64,000 bases of DNA from Sorangium cellulosum (GCF_004135735.1 NZ_CP012670.1:8014501-8078500), one strand, 5' to 3'. Shown: positions 18,778-28,086, counted from the first letter of the stretch. Notes: generated by a model from the letters alone, not told the origin. Translations and numbers: made by a program.

Positions 18778-19926
18778 GTGCGGCGCCATGTACCTGGCCC
18801 TGGCTTGCTGATCGCGGGCGCCCTCGCGGGCGCGTGCGCCGCCGCGCCGGACGCGCCCGCGCGGCCGGGAGGCGAGGTCGAGGCGCCGGCCGGCGGCGCG
18901 CCGCCTGAGGCCGCGGAGGCGGCGCGGGCGCCCATGCCGAGGCCGGGGCGGGCGCGGCTCGGGGCGGCGGCGATCGCGAACCAGGCCTGCGAGGGGTGCC
19001 ACGAGGAGGTGGCGCGGGAGTGGCGCGCGTCGCTCCACCACCGGGCGAACACCGAGCCGGCCTACCGGCGGGCGTTCGCGATCGAGCCGATGCCGTTCTG
19101 CCGGGCTTGCCACGCGCCCGAGGCGAGGCCGGAGGAGCCGGCGCCGGAGGCGGTCGGGGCGCTCGGGGTGGGGTGCGTGACGTGCCACGTGACGAGCGAC
19201 GGCGAGGGCGAGCTCGCGCCGCCGGCGGTGGTGCCGGTGCTCGCGGCGCCGTGGGCGGGGAGCGGGGCGCCGCCGGCGGCGCCGCACGCGGTGATCCGGG
19301 ACGCGCGGTTCGGGGGCGCGGACGCGTGCGCGGCCTGCCACGAGTTCGCGTTCCCCGCGGCGCGAGGGCGGTCGACCGCGGCGCTGATGCAGTCGACCGT
19401 CACCGAGCACCGCGCGTCGCCGGCCGCGGACCGGCCCTGCGCGGCGTGCCACATGCCGCGCGGGCCCGGGGGGCGGCGCGGCCACGGGTTCGCAGGCTCG
19501 CGGGACGAGGCGCTCGTGCGGAGCGCCGTGGCGGTGACGGCGCGGCGGCCCTCGGCGACGCGCGTGGCGGTGACGCTCGCGCCCGCGAACGCGGGGCACG
19601 CGTTCCCGACGGGGGATCTGTTCCGGAGGCTCGAGGTGTCGGCGGAGGCGCTCGGGCCCGACGAGCTGGTGCTGGGGCAGGAGGCGCGCTACCTGGCGCG
19701 GCACTTCGCGCTGCGGCCCGGGACGATCGGGCGGAAGCTCGTGGCCGACGATCGGGTGCACGCGGCGCCCGTGACCGTGGAGCTCGACGTCGGGGCCGCC
19801 GGCGAGGGACGGACGATCGCGTGGCAGGTGGCCTACCAGCGGGTGGCACACCCGAACGGGGTGGACCTGCGCGAGGCGGAGATCGAGGGCGAGATCCGGG
19901 TGGCGTCGGGGAGGCTCGCGCCGTGA
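18778..19926 (+). CDS. Pentaheme cytochrome c-like lipoprotein (cytochrome c554 family)
   Basis: This is a predicted exported electron carrier of 382 residues. The N-terminal hydrophobic segment ends in lipobox LAGAC. Five CxxCH haem-attachment motifs follow between about residues 70 and 225: CEGCH, CRACH, CVTCH, CAACH and CAACH. Their spacing and the upstream text (WRASLHHRANTEPAYRRAF) resemble cytochrome c554/c-prime-like proteins. A C-terminal beta-rich domain (about 240-380) includes NAGHAFPTGDLFRRLEV, often seen after such haem clusters. The start is GTG at 18778. The downstream lipoprotein gene follows after 18 bp and is probably co-transcribed. Confidence 0.87.
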   Translation: MRRHVPGPGLLIAGALAGACAAAPDAPARPGGEVEAPAGGAPPEAAEAARAPMPRPGRARLGAAAIANQACEGCHEEVAREWRASLHHRANTEPAYRRAFAIEPMPFCRACHAPEARPEEPAPEAVGALGVGCVTCHVTSDGEGELAPPAVVPVLAAPWAGSGAPPAAPHAVIRDARFGGADACAACHEFAFPAARGRSTAALMQSTVTEHRASPAADRPCAACHMPRGPGGRRGHGFAGSRDEALVRSAVAVTARRPSATRVAVTLAPANAGHAFPTGDLFRRLEVSAEALGPDELVLGQEARYLARHFALRPGTIGRKLVADDRVHAAPVTVELDVGAAGEGRTIAWQVAYQRVAHPNGVDLREAEIEGEIRVASGRLAP

Positions 19927-19944
19927 GCGGACGGAGGAGGAGCG

Positions 19945-21576
19945 ATGATCGGGCGAAGGGCGCGGTGGGGGCTGGGCGGGCTCGTGATGGCGATGGCAGG
20001 GTGCGGACCGGCGCCGGCGCCGCAGGCGGCGGACGGGACGCGCGCGGAGGCCGCAGCGCCGGGGCCGGGCGCGTCGGGCGCGTCGGGTACCGCAGGCGCG
20101 GCAGGCGCATCGCGCACCGTGGGCACGCCGGGCGCGGCCGGCGGGGTGAAGGCGGACGAGGCGCCGACGCCGGCGCCGCCGACGTCGGCGTTCACGCCGA
20201 TGGCGCAGATCCCGGCGGAGATCGATCTGCGGCTGCACCCGGTGGAGGGGGCGCTGCTCGTGTCGACCACCCACCCGATGGCGCTCGAGGGGGAGCCGAT
20301 GGGCTCCGCGATCGGCGTGCTGAAGGACGGGAAGATCGAGTTCCCGAAGCGGCTGCGCCTGCCGGGGTGGTGGGTGGCCGTGGTCGGCGTCCACGGGCGC
20401 TATCCCGACCAGCTCGACCTGATCGCGACGGGCACCACGGGCCGCACCGGCGTCGCCGAGCACTACGTGCTGGGGGCACAGGGCTGGGTGCAGCGGGAGA
20501 GCGACCCGGGGCTGTGGTTCACCGGGGTGGCGAGGATGGGCAGCTCGCTCGTGGGGCTGGTGGGGCCGACGATGCTCGGGGCCCCGAGGTTCATCACGCT
20601 GCGCGGGCCCCGGGTGGGGCTGACGATCACGCAGGCGCCCAGGAAGGAGCCGTGCCGCGGGTGGGAAGCGCCGCTGCCTCAGCCGGAGCCCGCGGTCCGC
20701 CCGGAGGCCTTCGGGGCGACGCGCGATGGCAGCGCGCTGAGCTACGGGACCGACTGCAGCGGGGAGAGCGTCCTGGAGGTATGGAAGCCGGGCGAGAAAC
20801 GCGCGACCCTCCTGCCCGTCCCGGCGCCGTCCCCGTCCGGGGGGCAGAGCCCCGGCGATGCGCGCACGCTGATCCTGCCGGGCCCCGGCGAGGGCGAGGC
20901 CTGGATCGTGGACGGGGGCGTGCTCCGCTACCACGGTGGGGAGCCGAGGCCGATCGACCCGCCGGCGAAGGGCGCGCACGTGCTCACGGCGTCGGCGGCG
21001 CCGGACGGCACGCTGTGGGCGATCGCGGACGGGGCGCTGTTCGCGCGCAAGGGCGAGGCCTGGGAGCCGGCGCCGCTCCCCGACGGGGTGAAGGCCCAGG
21101 ACGTGGCCGTGGGGAGCGACGGGGCGGTGTGGGTGGCGGCCGGCGGGGCGATCCTGAAGCGCGGCGGCGCCGGCGAGGCCGCGGGCGCGGCGCCGGGGCC
21201 CATCCAGCTCCAGCAGGGGCCGCCGCCGAAGCCCAGGGCGACCCGCCCCTTCCCCAGGCCCGGCGGGCCGGAGTGCCCGCAGAACCTCGTGGTGCTCTAC
21301 ACGTTCAGCAAGACGGCGCCGGACGACTACGACTTCCCGATGACGCGCAAGGCGCTCAAGGGACGCACGGAGTTCTCGCCGGCGCGCTTCGTGGTGACGC
21401 GCGACATGGGGCAGCGCTTCTTGGCCGCGTTCGTGCCGAGCTGGGAGCTCGCGAAGCGGCTGCAGGAGCGGATCAAGGCCGATGTGCACGGCTCGACGCC
21501 GCAGATCGTGTGCGCCGAGCCGGAGGTGGTGCGGGAGCTGAAGCTGGATCTGAAGACGGGAGAGGTCGCGAAGTGA
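19945..21576 (+). CDS. Exported lipoprotein, probable beta-propeller
   Basis: This protein of 543 residues has lipobox MAGC, then an Ala/Gly/Pro-rich linker to about residue 80. Blade-like repeats follow, with motifs such as GEAWIVDGGVLRYHGG, DGTLWAIADGALFAR and DGAVWVAAGGAIL, typical of surface beta-propellers. The C-terminal 120 residues form a separate domain (LVVLYTFSKTAPDDYDFPMTR, then the end KLDLKTGEVAK). It lies 18 bp after the multiheme cytochrome gene, suggesting an operon. I do not recognise a function. Its last 133 bp are duplicated at 23426-23558. Confidence 0.75.
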   Translation: MIGRRARWGLGGLVMAMAGCGPAPAPQAADGTRAEAAAPGPGASGASGTAGAAGASRTVGTPGAAGGVKADEAPTPAPPTSAFTPMAQIPAEIDLRLHPVEGALLVSTTHPMALEGEPMGSAIGVLKDGKIEFPKRLRLPGWWVAVVGVHGRYPDQLDLIATGTTGRTGVAEHYVLGAQGWVQRESDPGLWFTGVARMGSSLVGLVGPTMLGAPRFITLRGPRVGLTITQAPRKEPCRGWEAPLPQPEPAVRPEAFGATRDGSALSYGTDCSGESVLEVWKPGEKRATLLPVPAPSPSGGQSPGDARTLILPGPGEGEAWIVDGGVLRYHGGEPRPIDPPAKGAHVLTASAAPDGTLWAIADGALFARKGEAWEPAPLPDGVKAQDVAVGSDGAVWVAAGGAILKRGGAGEAAGAAPGPIQLQQGPPPKPRATRPFPRPGGPECPQNLVVLYTFSKTAPDDYDFPMTRKALKGRTEFSPARFVVTRDMGQRFLAAFVPSWELAKRLQERIKADVHGSTPQIVCAEPEVVRELKLDLKTGEVAK

Positions 21577-21578
21577 AG
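21446..21578 (+). repeat. 133-bp direct repeat, copy 1 (3' end of lipoprotein gene)
   Basis: This segment, from the codons for LAKRLQERIKADV to just after the stop, recurs at 23426-23558 with 131 of 133 bases identical. Confidence 0.97.
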
Positions 21579-21642
21579 ATTGGCGACCCGACCGAGGTTG
21601 CGGCGGCCCGCCCTCGGTCACGCCGGACGGCTCCGGGGGCCC

Positions 21643-22425
21643 TCACGACCCGGAGCCGCTTCGAGCTTCCTCGACCCCCTCCGGCGCCGCCGCCGGCTGA
21701 ACCCTGAAGTGGCCGAGCACGGTCCAGGCGTCGAGCGCGTCGTCCTCGCTCGGCCTCGGGCCGATGTTGTGAAGGACGAGCGGGATGCCGCGCGGCCCCT
21801 TGCGATCGCTGACGATGCCGACGTGATCCGGCGCGCACGCGGGGCACGGCTTGAGGGCCCAGACCACGATATCGCCCGGCTTCCATGTGCTCACCGCGGC
21901 CTCGTCGAACGTCCTCGGGAGCGGCGTGGCGTGGGCGCGCAGGTAGGTGAGCATCGGTCCGACGCGGCGATGATCGATGTTGCGATCGGGGCGCTCGACC
22001 GTCGTGTAGGCGGCGCGGCGCGCGAGGATGTCTTCGTGAATCATCTTCTGGAGATCGACGCCCGCGGCGCGGACGGCGCGGATGACGACATCGGTGCAGA
22101 CGCCGCGATCGGGGGCCGGATCGCCGCCCGGGTAGCCGATGGCGACCCAGGCGGGATCGTAGGTGACGCCGCGGGCCACCTCGAGGCGCGCGCGGGCAAC
22201 GATGGCGTTGAAGGACGCCGCGGCGGGGGCGGGCCCGGCGAGGGGCGCTGGAGCAGGCGCAGGCGCGGAGATCCGCCCGGGTGCGGACTTCGCCGCGGGC
22301 ACGGGGGTCGACACGAGCGCAGGCGCAGGGGCCGGCGCGACGCGGATCTCGCGGGGAGCGAGCTCTGGCGAGCTGCAGGCCAGGAGGGGGACCGCGGCGA
22401 CGAATGCTCGGAAGCGTGAGCTCAT
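21643..22425 (-). CDS. DUF1287 family exported protein (NlpC/P60-like fold)
   Basis: This predicted lipoprotein of 260 residues has signal FVAAVPLLAC, an Ala/Pro linker to about residue 80, then a DUF1287 domain. The conserved blocks are present: YDPAWVAIGYPGGDPAPDRGVCTDVVIRAVR with the candidate catalytic Cys, NIDHRRVGPMLTYL, WKPGDIVVWAL and the His-containing DHVGIVSDR plus LVLHNIGP. DUF1287 proteins (E. coli YiiS-like) belong to the papain/NlpC superfamily; a peptidoglycan or amidase role is plausible but unproven. The ATG at 22425 has GAGGAC upstream; a less likely start lies at 22461. It is divergent from the mtfA-like gene by 82 bp. Confidence 0.85.
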   Translation of the reverse strand: MSSRFRAFVAAVPLLACSSPELAPREIRVAPAPAPALVSTPVPAAKSAPGRISAPAPAPAPLAGPAPAAASFNAIVARARLEVARGVTYDPAWVAIGYPGGDPAPDRGVCTDVVIRAVRAAGVDLQKMIHEDILARRAAYTTVERPDRNIDHRRVGPMLTYLRAHATPLPRTFDEAAVSTWKPGDIVVWALKPCPACAPDHVGIVSDRKGPRGIPLVLHNIGPRPSEDDALDAWTVLGHFRVQPAAAPEGVEEARSGSGS

Positions 22426-22507
22426 GACCCGTCCTCGGCCGAGGAGGATGATCTGTGACATGGCCCGTCTTCCGGCAGGGCGGCGCGAGCGGGTAGGATG
22501 GGCGTCG

Positions 22508-23272
22508 ATGCTGGCCTTTCTCAGGAGGCGGCGGCGCGCCGCCGTCCGCCGCGGGCCATTTCCGCCCGCGTGGCGCGCGATCCTCGACCGGAACGTGCCC
22601 TGCTTCGGCCGCCTCCCGGCCGAGGACCAGGAGGAGCTCCTCGGGCATATCCAGGTCTTCCTGGTCGAGAAGCCGTTCGAAGGGTGCGGAGGCCTGGAGA
22701 TCACCGACGAGATCCGGGTCACGGTGGCAGCGCAGGCGTGCCTCCTCCTCTTGCACCGCGAGACGGACTACTATCCCGAGCTCGAGGTCATCCTCGTCTA
22801 CCCGAGCACCTACGTGGCCCGCGGCCGGGAGGTGCGGGACGGGGGCGTCGTCGTCGAGGGCGGCCGCGCGCGGCTCGGGGAGTCGTGGTCGCGCGGCGCG
22901 GTCGTGCTCGCCTGGGACGGCGTCCTCGCGGGCGCGGCGGACGTGAGCGACGGTCACAACCTCGTGCTCCACGAGTTCGCGCACCAGCTCGACCAGGAGG
23001 AAGGCCCCGCCGACGGCGCCCCCGAGCTGCCGGAGCGCTCGATGTACGCCGCGTGGGCGCGCATCCTCGGCCGCGAGTACGAGCGCCTCCTCCGCGACGA
23101 GGCGAGCCTCAAGCGCACGGTCATCGACCCGTACGGCGCGACGAACCCGGCCGAGTTCTTCGCCGTCGTCACCGAGGCCTTCTTCGAGAAGCCACGCAAG
23201 CTCAGGGCAAAGCACCCGGAGCTCTACGATCAGCTGAAGGCGTTCTACCGCCAGGACCCGGCCGGCCGATAG
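22508..23272 (+). CDS. mtfA: MtfA-like M90 zinc metallopeptidase
   Basis: This protein of 254 residues is close to the E. coli MtfA length (265). The zinc site is intact: His155, Glu156 and His159 in HEFAHQLD, with the downstream Glu in NPAEFFAVVTEAFFE as probable third ligand. Other family blocks are PFPPAWRAIL at the start, CLLLLHRE, VILVYPSTYVA and VVLAWDGVLAGA. MtfA in enterobacteria binds the repressor Mlc and has aminopeptidase activity; whether an Mlc partner exists here is unknown. The internal ATG at 22508 fits the family N-terminus; the longer open frame upstream is antisense to the DUF1287 gene. Confidence 0.92.
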   Translation: MLAFLRRRRRAAVRRGPFPPAWRAILDRNVPCFGRLPAEDQEELLGHIQVFLVEKPFEGCGGLEITDEIRVTVAAQACLLLLHRETDYYPELEVILVYPSTYVARGREVRDGGVVVEGGRARLGESWSRGAVVLAWDGVLAGAADVSDGHNLVLHEFAHQLDQEEGPADGAPELPERSMYAAWARILGREYERLLRDEASLKRTVIDPYGATNPAEFFAVVTEAFFEKPRKLRAKHPELYDQLKAFYRQDPAGR

Positions 23273-23321
23273 CGGCGCCGCGGGCCGCCGCCCTCGCCCC
23301 CCCGCGCGCGGGTGGTCGCCC

Positions 23322-23380
23322 GTGCACCGATCGCCCGCGCGCCGATCGCCCGTGCGCCGATCGCCCGCGCGCCGCCCGTC
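23322..23380. repeat. Short tandem repeat, 15-bp unit
   Basis: About four units of roughly CGATCGCCCGYGCGC occur in a row, 50 bp after the mtfA-like stop. No function is apparent. Confidence 0.8.
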
Positions 23381-23425
23381 ATGGCGTGAGCTCGACGAGC
23401 GCGCCGACGTTGAGATCGATCTGCT

Positions 23426-23558
23426 AGCTCGCGAAGCGGCTGCAGGAGCGGATCAAGGCCGATGTGCACGGCTCGACGCCGCAGATCGTGTGCGCCGAGC
23501 CGGAGGTGGTGCGGGAGCTGAAGCTGGATCTGAAGACGGGAGAGGTCGTGAAATGAAG
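23426..23558 (+). pseudogene. 133-bp ectopic copy of lipoprotein gene 3' end
   Basis: This is a near-exact copy of 21446-21578. It starts just after an in-frame TAG (TGC TAG CTC) and ends with the duplicated stop codon. The two differences from copy 1 are a C-to-T and a G-to-A in the last two codons before the stop. It has no start and is a gene fragment. Together with copy 1 it brackets the DUF1287 and mtfA-like genes as 133-bp direct repeats. Confidence 0.93.
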
Positions 23559-23901
23559 GCGGGGCGGCGGCTGCCAGGGCCCAGCGCCCCGGTGCGGCGC
23601 CGCCCATTCGTCCTTCGGCGACGAGGTACGGCTCCCGCGTGCCAGCGATCCCTGGCGGGGCGGTCCCGCGAGGGCGGACCGCCGGCGGCGGAACCGTCAT
23701 AATAACTCGAAATTACTTAATTTTTTGGCGACCGCGCCTCCTCGTCCGGGGGCTCCTGGCGGGGCCGCTGTCGCGCGGAGCTGGCCAACCCGCGCGGGCG
23801 TCTTTACCAAGGGAAGGCTGCGCGCGCCGGCGCCGGCCGACCGCGGCCGGCGTCGCGCCCCGTCCGCCGGCCCCCTCGGGCCCCCTCAACCAGGAACGAT
23901 C
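23559..23901. other. Intergenic region upstream of M3 peptidase
   Basis: About 340 bp with no gene recognised. It holds one AT-rich island around 23698-23725 (ATAATAACTCGAAATTACTT), unusual in this GC-rich setting and a candidate promoter area for the oligopeptidase gene. Confidence 0.45.
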
Positions 23902-25965
23902 ATGACCGACGCGACCGACAATCCCCTGCTCTCTCTCGGCTTCGAGATCCCGTTCGATCGCATCCGGAGCGAGCACGTCGAGCCCGCCGTCCGCGCGCTG
24001 CTCGACGACGCCCGCGCCCGCCTCGACGCGCTCGTCGCGGCGCCCGGCCCCCGCGCGTACGCGAACACGCTGGGCGCGCTCGAGGACGTCACCGAGCGGC
24101 TCGGTCGGGCCATGGACGTCGTCTCGCACCTCGAGTCGACGTCCACCACGCCCGAGCTGCGCGCCGCGTACAACGCCGTCCAGCCGGCGGTCAGCGAGCT
24201 CCTGAGCGGCATCCCCCTCAACGAGGGCGTCTACGGCGCGCTCAAGGCGTTCGCGGCCACGCCCGAGGCGGCGGCGCTGACCGGCGCGCGGCGCCGCTTC
24301 CTCAAGAAGACCCTGGACGACTTCCGGAGGAGCGGCGCCGAGCTCGACCCGGCCGGCAAGAAGCGCCTGTCCGAGATCGACGTCGAGCTCGCGACCCTGA
24401 CCCTGCGCTTCTCCCAGAACGTGCTCGACGCGACGAACGCCTTCGAGCTCGTGATCGAGGACCCTGCCCGCCTCGCCGGCCTGCCGCCGAGCGCGATCGA
24501 GACCGCCCGCCAGAGCGCGGCGGACAAGGGCGTCAAGGGCTACCGCTTCACCCTGCAGGCGCCGAGCTACATCCCGGTGCTCACCTACCTCGACGACGCC
24601 GCGATCCGCGAGCGCTTCTACCGCGCCTACAGCACGCGGGCGACCGAGGGCCAGCACGACAACCGGCCGATCATCCGCCGGATCCTCGAGCTCCGCCGGG
24701 AGAAGGCCGGGCTGCTCGGCTACGCGCACTTCGCCGACCTGGTGCTCGAGGACCGCATGGCGAAGACGGGCGCGGCGGCGCGCCGCTTCGTCGAGACGCT
24801 CAGGGAGCGCACCGCGCCGTTCTTCGCCCGCGAGAACGAGGAGCTCGCCGCCTTCCGCCGCGAGATCGAGGGCCCGGACGCCCCGCCGCTGTCGCCGTGG
24901 GACGTCTCCTACTACGCCGAGAAGCTGCGCCGCGCGCGCTACGACTTCGACGACGAGGCGCTCCGCCCTTATTTCCCGCTGGATCGCGTCGTCTCGGGGC
25001 TCTTCGAGATCGCCCACCGCCTCTACGGCGTGCGCATCACGGCCTGGGACGACGCCCCGACGTGGCACCCGAGCGTGCGCGCCTACCGGGTCATCGAGGC
25101 CGACGGCGCCCAGGGCGCCGCGTTCTACCTCGACTTCATGCCGCGCGAGCAGAAGCGCGACGGCGCCTGGATGCACGGGCTCGTCACGGGCACGCCCGGC
25201 GGCGAGCCCGGCCCGGCCACGGACGACCCGCGCCACCTCGCGGTCCTGGCGGGCAGCTTCACCCCGCCGATCGGCGGCCGGCCCGCGCTGCTCAACCACC
25301 GCGAGGTCGAGACGCTGTTCCACGAGTTCGGGCACATGATGCACCACGCCTCGAGCCGGGTGCCGATCCGGAGCCTCGCCGGCACCAACGTGGCCTGGGA
25401 CTTCGTGGAGCTGCCGTCGCAGATCATGGAGAACTGGTGCTGGGAGCGGGAGGCGCTGGATCTCTTCGCGCGCCACCACGAGACGGGCGCGCCCATTCCG
25501 GAGGACCTGCTCCAGCGGATGCGCGCGGCCCGCACGTTCCGCGCGGGCGCGGCGATGATGCGGCAGCTCGGCTTCGCGGAGGTCGACCTGGCGCTCCACA
25601 TGGACTGGACGCCCGAGGCCGGCGACGTCGTGGAGCTGGCGCGCGACATCCTCTCGCGCTACTCGCCCGTCCCGCTGCCCGAGGGCTACGCCATGATCGC
25701 GGGCTTCTCCCACCTCTTCTCGAACCCGGTGGGCTATGCCGCGGGCTATTACTCGTACAAGTGGGCCGAGGTGCTGGAGGCCGACGCCTTCTCCCGGTTC
25801 GAGGAAGAGGGCCTGTTCAGCCGGGCGGTGGGCGACGCGTTCCGGAGCCAGATCCTCGCGCTCGGCGACACCCAGGATCCGATGGATCTCTACAAGAGCT
25901 TCCGCGGCCGCGAGCCGAGCCTGGACGCGCTGATGCGGCGCAGCGGGCTGGCCTCGCCGCCGTGA
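23902..25965 (+). CDS. prlC: M3 family oligopeptidase (oligopeptidase A-like)
   Basis: This cytoplasmic zinc endopeptidase of 687 residues degrades short peptides, including cleaved signal peptides in E. coli. The zinc-binding motif is intact: His474, Glu475 and His478 in FHEFGHMMHH, with the third ligand Glu in SQIMENWCWE. Other M3 blocks are GYAHFADLVLEDRMA, DVSYYAEKLRRARYDFDDEALRPYF, GAFYLDFMPREQKRDGAW-like text and YAAGYYSYKWAEVLEADAF near the C-terminus. The length fits the thimet/OpdA group (about 680). The ATG at 23902 begins MTDATDNPLL, and AGGA lies upstream. The gene appears monocistronic. Confidence 0.93.
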   Translation: MTDATDNPLLSLGFEIPFDRIRSEHVEPAVRALLDDARARLDALVAAPGPRAYANTLGALEDVTERLGRAMDVVSHLESTSTTPELRAAYNAVQPAVSELLSGIPLNEGVYGALKAFAATPEAAALTGARRRFLKKTLDDFRRSGAELDPAGKKRLSEIDVELATLTLRFSQNVLDATNAFELVIEDPARLAGLPPSAIETARQSAADKGVKGYRFTLQAPSYIPVLTYLDDAAIRERFYRAYSTRATEGQHDNRPIIRRILELRREKAGLLGYAHFADLVLEDRMAKTGAAARRFVETLRERTAPFFARENEELAAFRREIEGPDAPPLSPWDVSYYAEKLRRARYDFDDEALRPYFPLDRVVSGLFEIAHRLYGVRITAWDDAPTWHPSVRAYRVIEADGAQGAAFYLDFMPREQKRDGAWMHGLVTGTPGGEPGPATDDPRHLAVLAGSFTPPIGGRPALLNHREVETLFHEFGHMMHHASSRVPIRSLAGTNVAWDFVELPSQIMENWCWEREALDLFARHHETGAPIPEDLLQRMRAARTFRAGAAMMRQLGFAEVDLALHMDWTPEAGDVVELARDILSRYSPVPLPEGYAMIAGFSHLFSNPVGYAAGYYSYKWAEVLEADAFSRFEEEGLFSRAVGDAFRSQILALGDTQDPMDLYKSFRGREPSLDALMRRSGLASPP

Positions 25966-26001
25966 CGGCGCCCCGGGGGCGCGGGAGGCCTTGACGGGCC
26001 G

Positions 26002-26016
26002 CCCGCGCCACGCGGG
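26002..26016. terminator. Small hairpin between convergent genes
   Basis: CCCGCG-CCA-CGCGGG lies in the 60 bp between the convergent stops of the M3 peptidase and the beta-helix lipoprotein. It is a short but perfect stem and a candidate terminator. Confidence 0.4.
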
Positions 26017-26025
26017 AGGTCGTGA

Positions 26026-27873
26026 TCACCTGATCGAGAAGTTGCAGGCCGACAGGGTGGCGTCCGGGATGGTCTGGGTGATCGCCCAGTTGCTCAGCCG
26101 CGTGACCGAGCTCTGCTCGGTCCTGAACGCGTAGTTGCTCGCGAGCCGCACCTCGGAGCCGCCCTTCGGCCGGATGTACGCCGAGTACCGCTTCGCCGCC
26201 ACATCGACCACCATCCGGACCGTGTACGTCTTTCCGCCGGTGTACGGGAACCTCGTCGCCGCCGTGTACCTCGATCCATTCCGGACACGAACGTTGCCTT
26301 CCTCGTCGAAGATGACGATCGCCGCGAGCTCGATCCACTGGTCCGCCGCGGCGCTCGACAGGCCGACCACGCCGTCGATGTACGACGCGCTCGGCGTGAC
26401 GTCCCAGCTCGCCGTGAACGTCCCGCGCTGGGACGACGGGAGCGGCGTGTTCACCCACTCGCCCGGCTGCGCGAGCGGACACTCCGGCGGCGGCGGCGGC
26501 GGCGGCGTGCCCGCCGCGCCGACCTCGAACGCGCCGAGGTCGATCGCGCCCTCGATCGGCCGCCGCACCGCGGTGCCGTAGGGGATGAGCGCCGCGCGCG
26601 GCGGGTGGTAGAGCGGCATGGCGAGCGGCGATGGGAACGTGCGCCCCGAGATGCCCGACGTCGCGCTGACGCCGGCGTTCCGGAGCGGGCTCGTCGAGAG
26701 CAGCGTCACGTCGAGCTTCGCGACGTTGGTGAAGCCGGGATCGCTCACGACCTTCGTCCCCGTGAAGCCGGAAGGCACGGTCGTGCCCGTCGGGACCGCG
26801 TTGTTGACCCCCTTGATGAGCGGCTTGCCCGTCGCCCATCTCGCGTCGTCGCGGAAGACCTGGACGCTCCCGCCGCCGACGCGGTGAAAGATGTTGTTGT
26901 GCAGCTCGATGCTCTCGACGCCGTCGAACAGGTGGATCGCCGCGCTCGATCCCGCCTTGAGCAGGAAGGTGTTGTTCACGAACCGATAACGCCCGTTCGT
27001 GTCGCCCGTGCCGTCGCCGCCGACGCGCACCACGTACTGCGTGTGCGTCTTGCGGAAGACGTTGCCCACCACGTCCGAGTCCTCCCGCGCGAGATCCGGA
27101 TCCTGCCCGTCAGGGCCGATGAGCTCGAGATCCTTGTAAAGGCCGCCCTCGATCCAGTTGTGATAGATCTCGTTCCTCTCCGCGCGGCTCTTCACGGCGT
27201 TCCCGCCGTTCGCGTCGTGGACGTAGCAATGCTGCATCCGGAAGACGGCGCCCGGATACGCCGTCTCGTCGGTGGCCATGTAGATGGGGTGCCTCGTCGT
27301 CCCGCTGCCGCACCCGTAGACCTCCACGTACTCCAGGGTGAGCGAGCCTGAGTCCGAGTCGGCGCCCAGGATACCGTGTGCGGGACAATCGCGGACCACG
27401 CTGTCACGAATGGTGATATCGTGGCCGTGATGGAAAATGCAGCGGGACGTGCCGCCGGTCACCTCGAGCCCCTCGAGCACGATATGGTTCGCGTTGATCT
27501 CGATGGTGTTCGTGCCGCCCTTGAGGAGCGGGCGCTTCCCGGAGACCTTCACGCCGCGGATCGTGATCTTCGACGACGGCGTGCCCCCCTTCCTGAGCCG
27601 GACGTTGCCCGGGTACGTCACGTTGCCGTCGACCTCCACCACGTCGCCCGGCGCGAGGCGACCGGCCACGTCGGCGAGCGTCTTGTAGGTCCTCGTCGGG
27701 CCGACGCGATAGACCGTACCGGCCGCCTGCTCCTCCGCGTCGAGGTCCTCCGCGATCACGTCCTCGTCGGGCGGCGCGCAGCCGAAACCGACGATCGACA
27801 GCGCCATCAGCGAGGCGATGTACTTCCCGGCGGCGACCGATCGCGACCCAAGGCCCTGTGAAATCGAATGCAT
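26026..27873 (-). CDS. Right-handed parallel beta-helix lipoprotein (pectate-lyase-like) with C-terminal jelly-roll domain
   Basis: This exported protein of 615 residues has lipobox VGFGC (Cys32). Residues about 60-430 carry PbH1-type repeats with regularly spaced Asn/His/Gly turns: HIVLEGLEVTGGTSRCIFHHGHDITIRDSVVRDC, GNAVKSRAERNEIYHNWIEGG and YRFVNNTFLLKAG are examples. This is the fold of polysaccharide lyases and pectinesterase-like proteins. A proline linker at about 465 joins a final jelly-roll-like domain (ADQWIELAAIVIFDEEG, YSAYIRPKGGSEVRL). A polysaccharide substrate is likely but no lyase catalytic signature is certain. The upstream region has two perfect dyads that may be operator sites. 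Confidence 0.82.
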   Translation of the reverse strand: MHSISQGLGSRSVAAGKYIASLMALSIVGFGCAPPDEDVIAEDLDAEEQAAGTVYRVGPTRTYKTLADVAGRLAPGDVVEVDGNVTYPGNVRLRKGGTPSSKITIRGVKVSGKRPLLKGGTNTIEINANHIVLEGLEVTGGTSRCIFHHGHDITIRDSVVRDCPAHGILGADSDSGSLTLEYVEVYGCGSGTTRHPIYMATDETAYPGAVFRMQHCYVHDANGGNAVKSRAERNEIYHNWIEGGLYKDLELIGPDGQDPDLAREDSDVVGNVFRKTHTQYVVRVGGDGTGDTNGRYRFVNNTFLLKAGSSAAIHLFDGVESIELHNNIFHRVGGGSVQVFRDDARWATGKPLIKGVNNAVPTGTTVPSGFTGTKVVSDPGFTNVAKLDVTLLSTSPLRNAGVSATSGISGRTFPSPLAMPLYHPPRAALIPYGTAVRRPIEGAIDLGAFEVGAAGTPPPPPPPECPLAQPGEWVNTPLPSSQRGTFTASWDVTPSASYIDGVVGLSSAAADQWIELAAIVIFDEEGNVRVRNGSRYTAATRFPYTGGKTYTVRMVVDVAAKRYSAYIRPKGGSEVRLASNYAFRTEQSSVTRLSNWAITQTIPDATLSACNFSIR

Positions 27874-28086
27874 GGCTTCCTCTCCCCCGGCGTCGCCACC
27901 CCCTCACGGTGAACGGGACCGTCGCGGCCGAATGGCACCAGGGGGCAATCGCGCCTCCCGCTGGATGCCCTCACGCCGCGAGCCGTCGGTGCAGGCCGTT
28001 CAGCACCAAGGGGGCGGATACCGGCGCTCTCGTCGAACAACTTATTCCTGGAAGACCCGGATGGGTCAAGATGAAATCTTTTCGAA

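Noticed and set aside
18427..21621. Minus-strand frame extending the DUF1552 gene to over 1,600 codons
   Set aside because: The extra sequence is antisense to the cytochrome and lipoprotein genes and Arg-rich. The DUF1552 start with its Tat signal at 18426 is clear.
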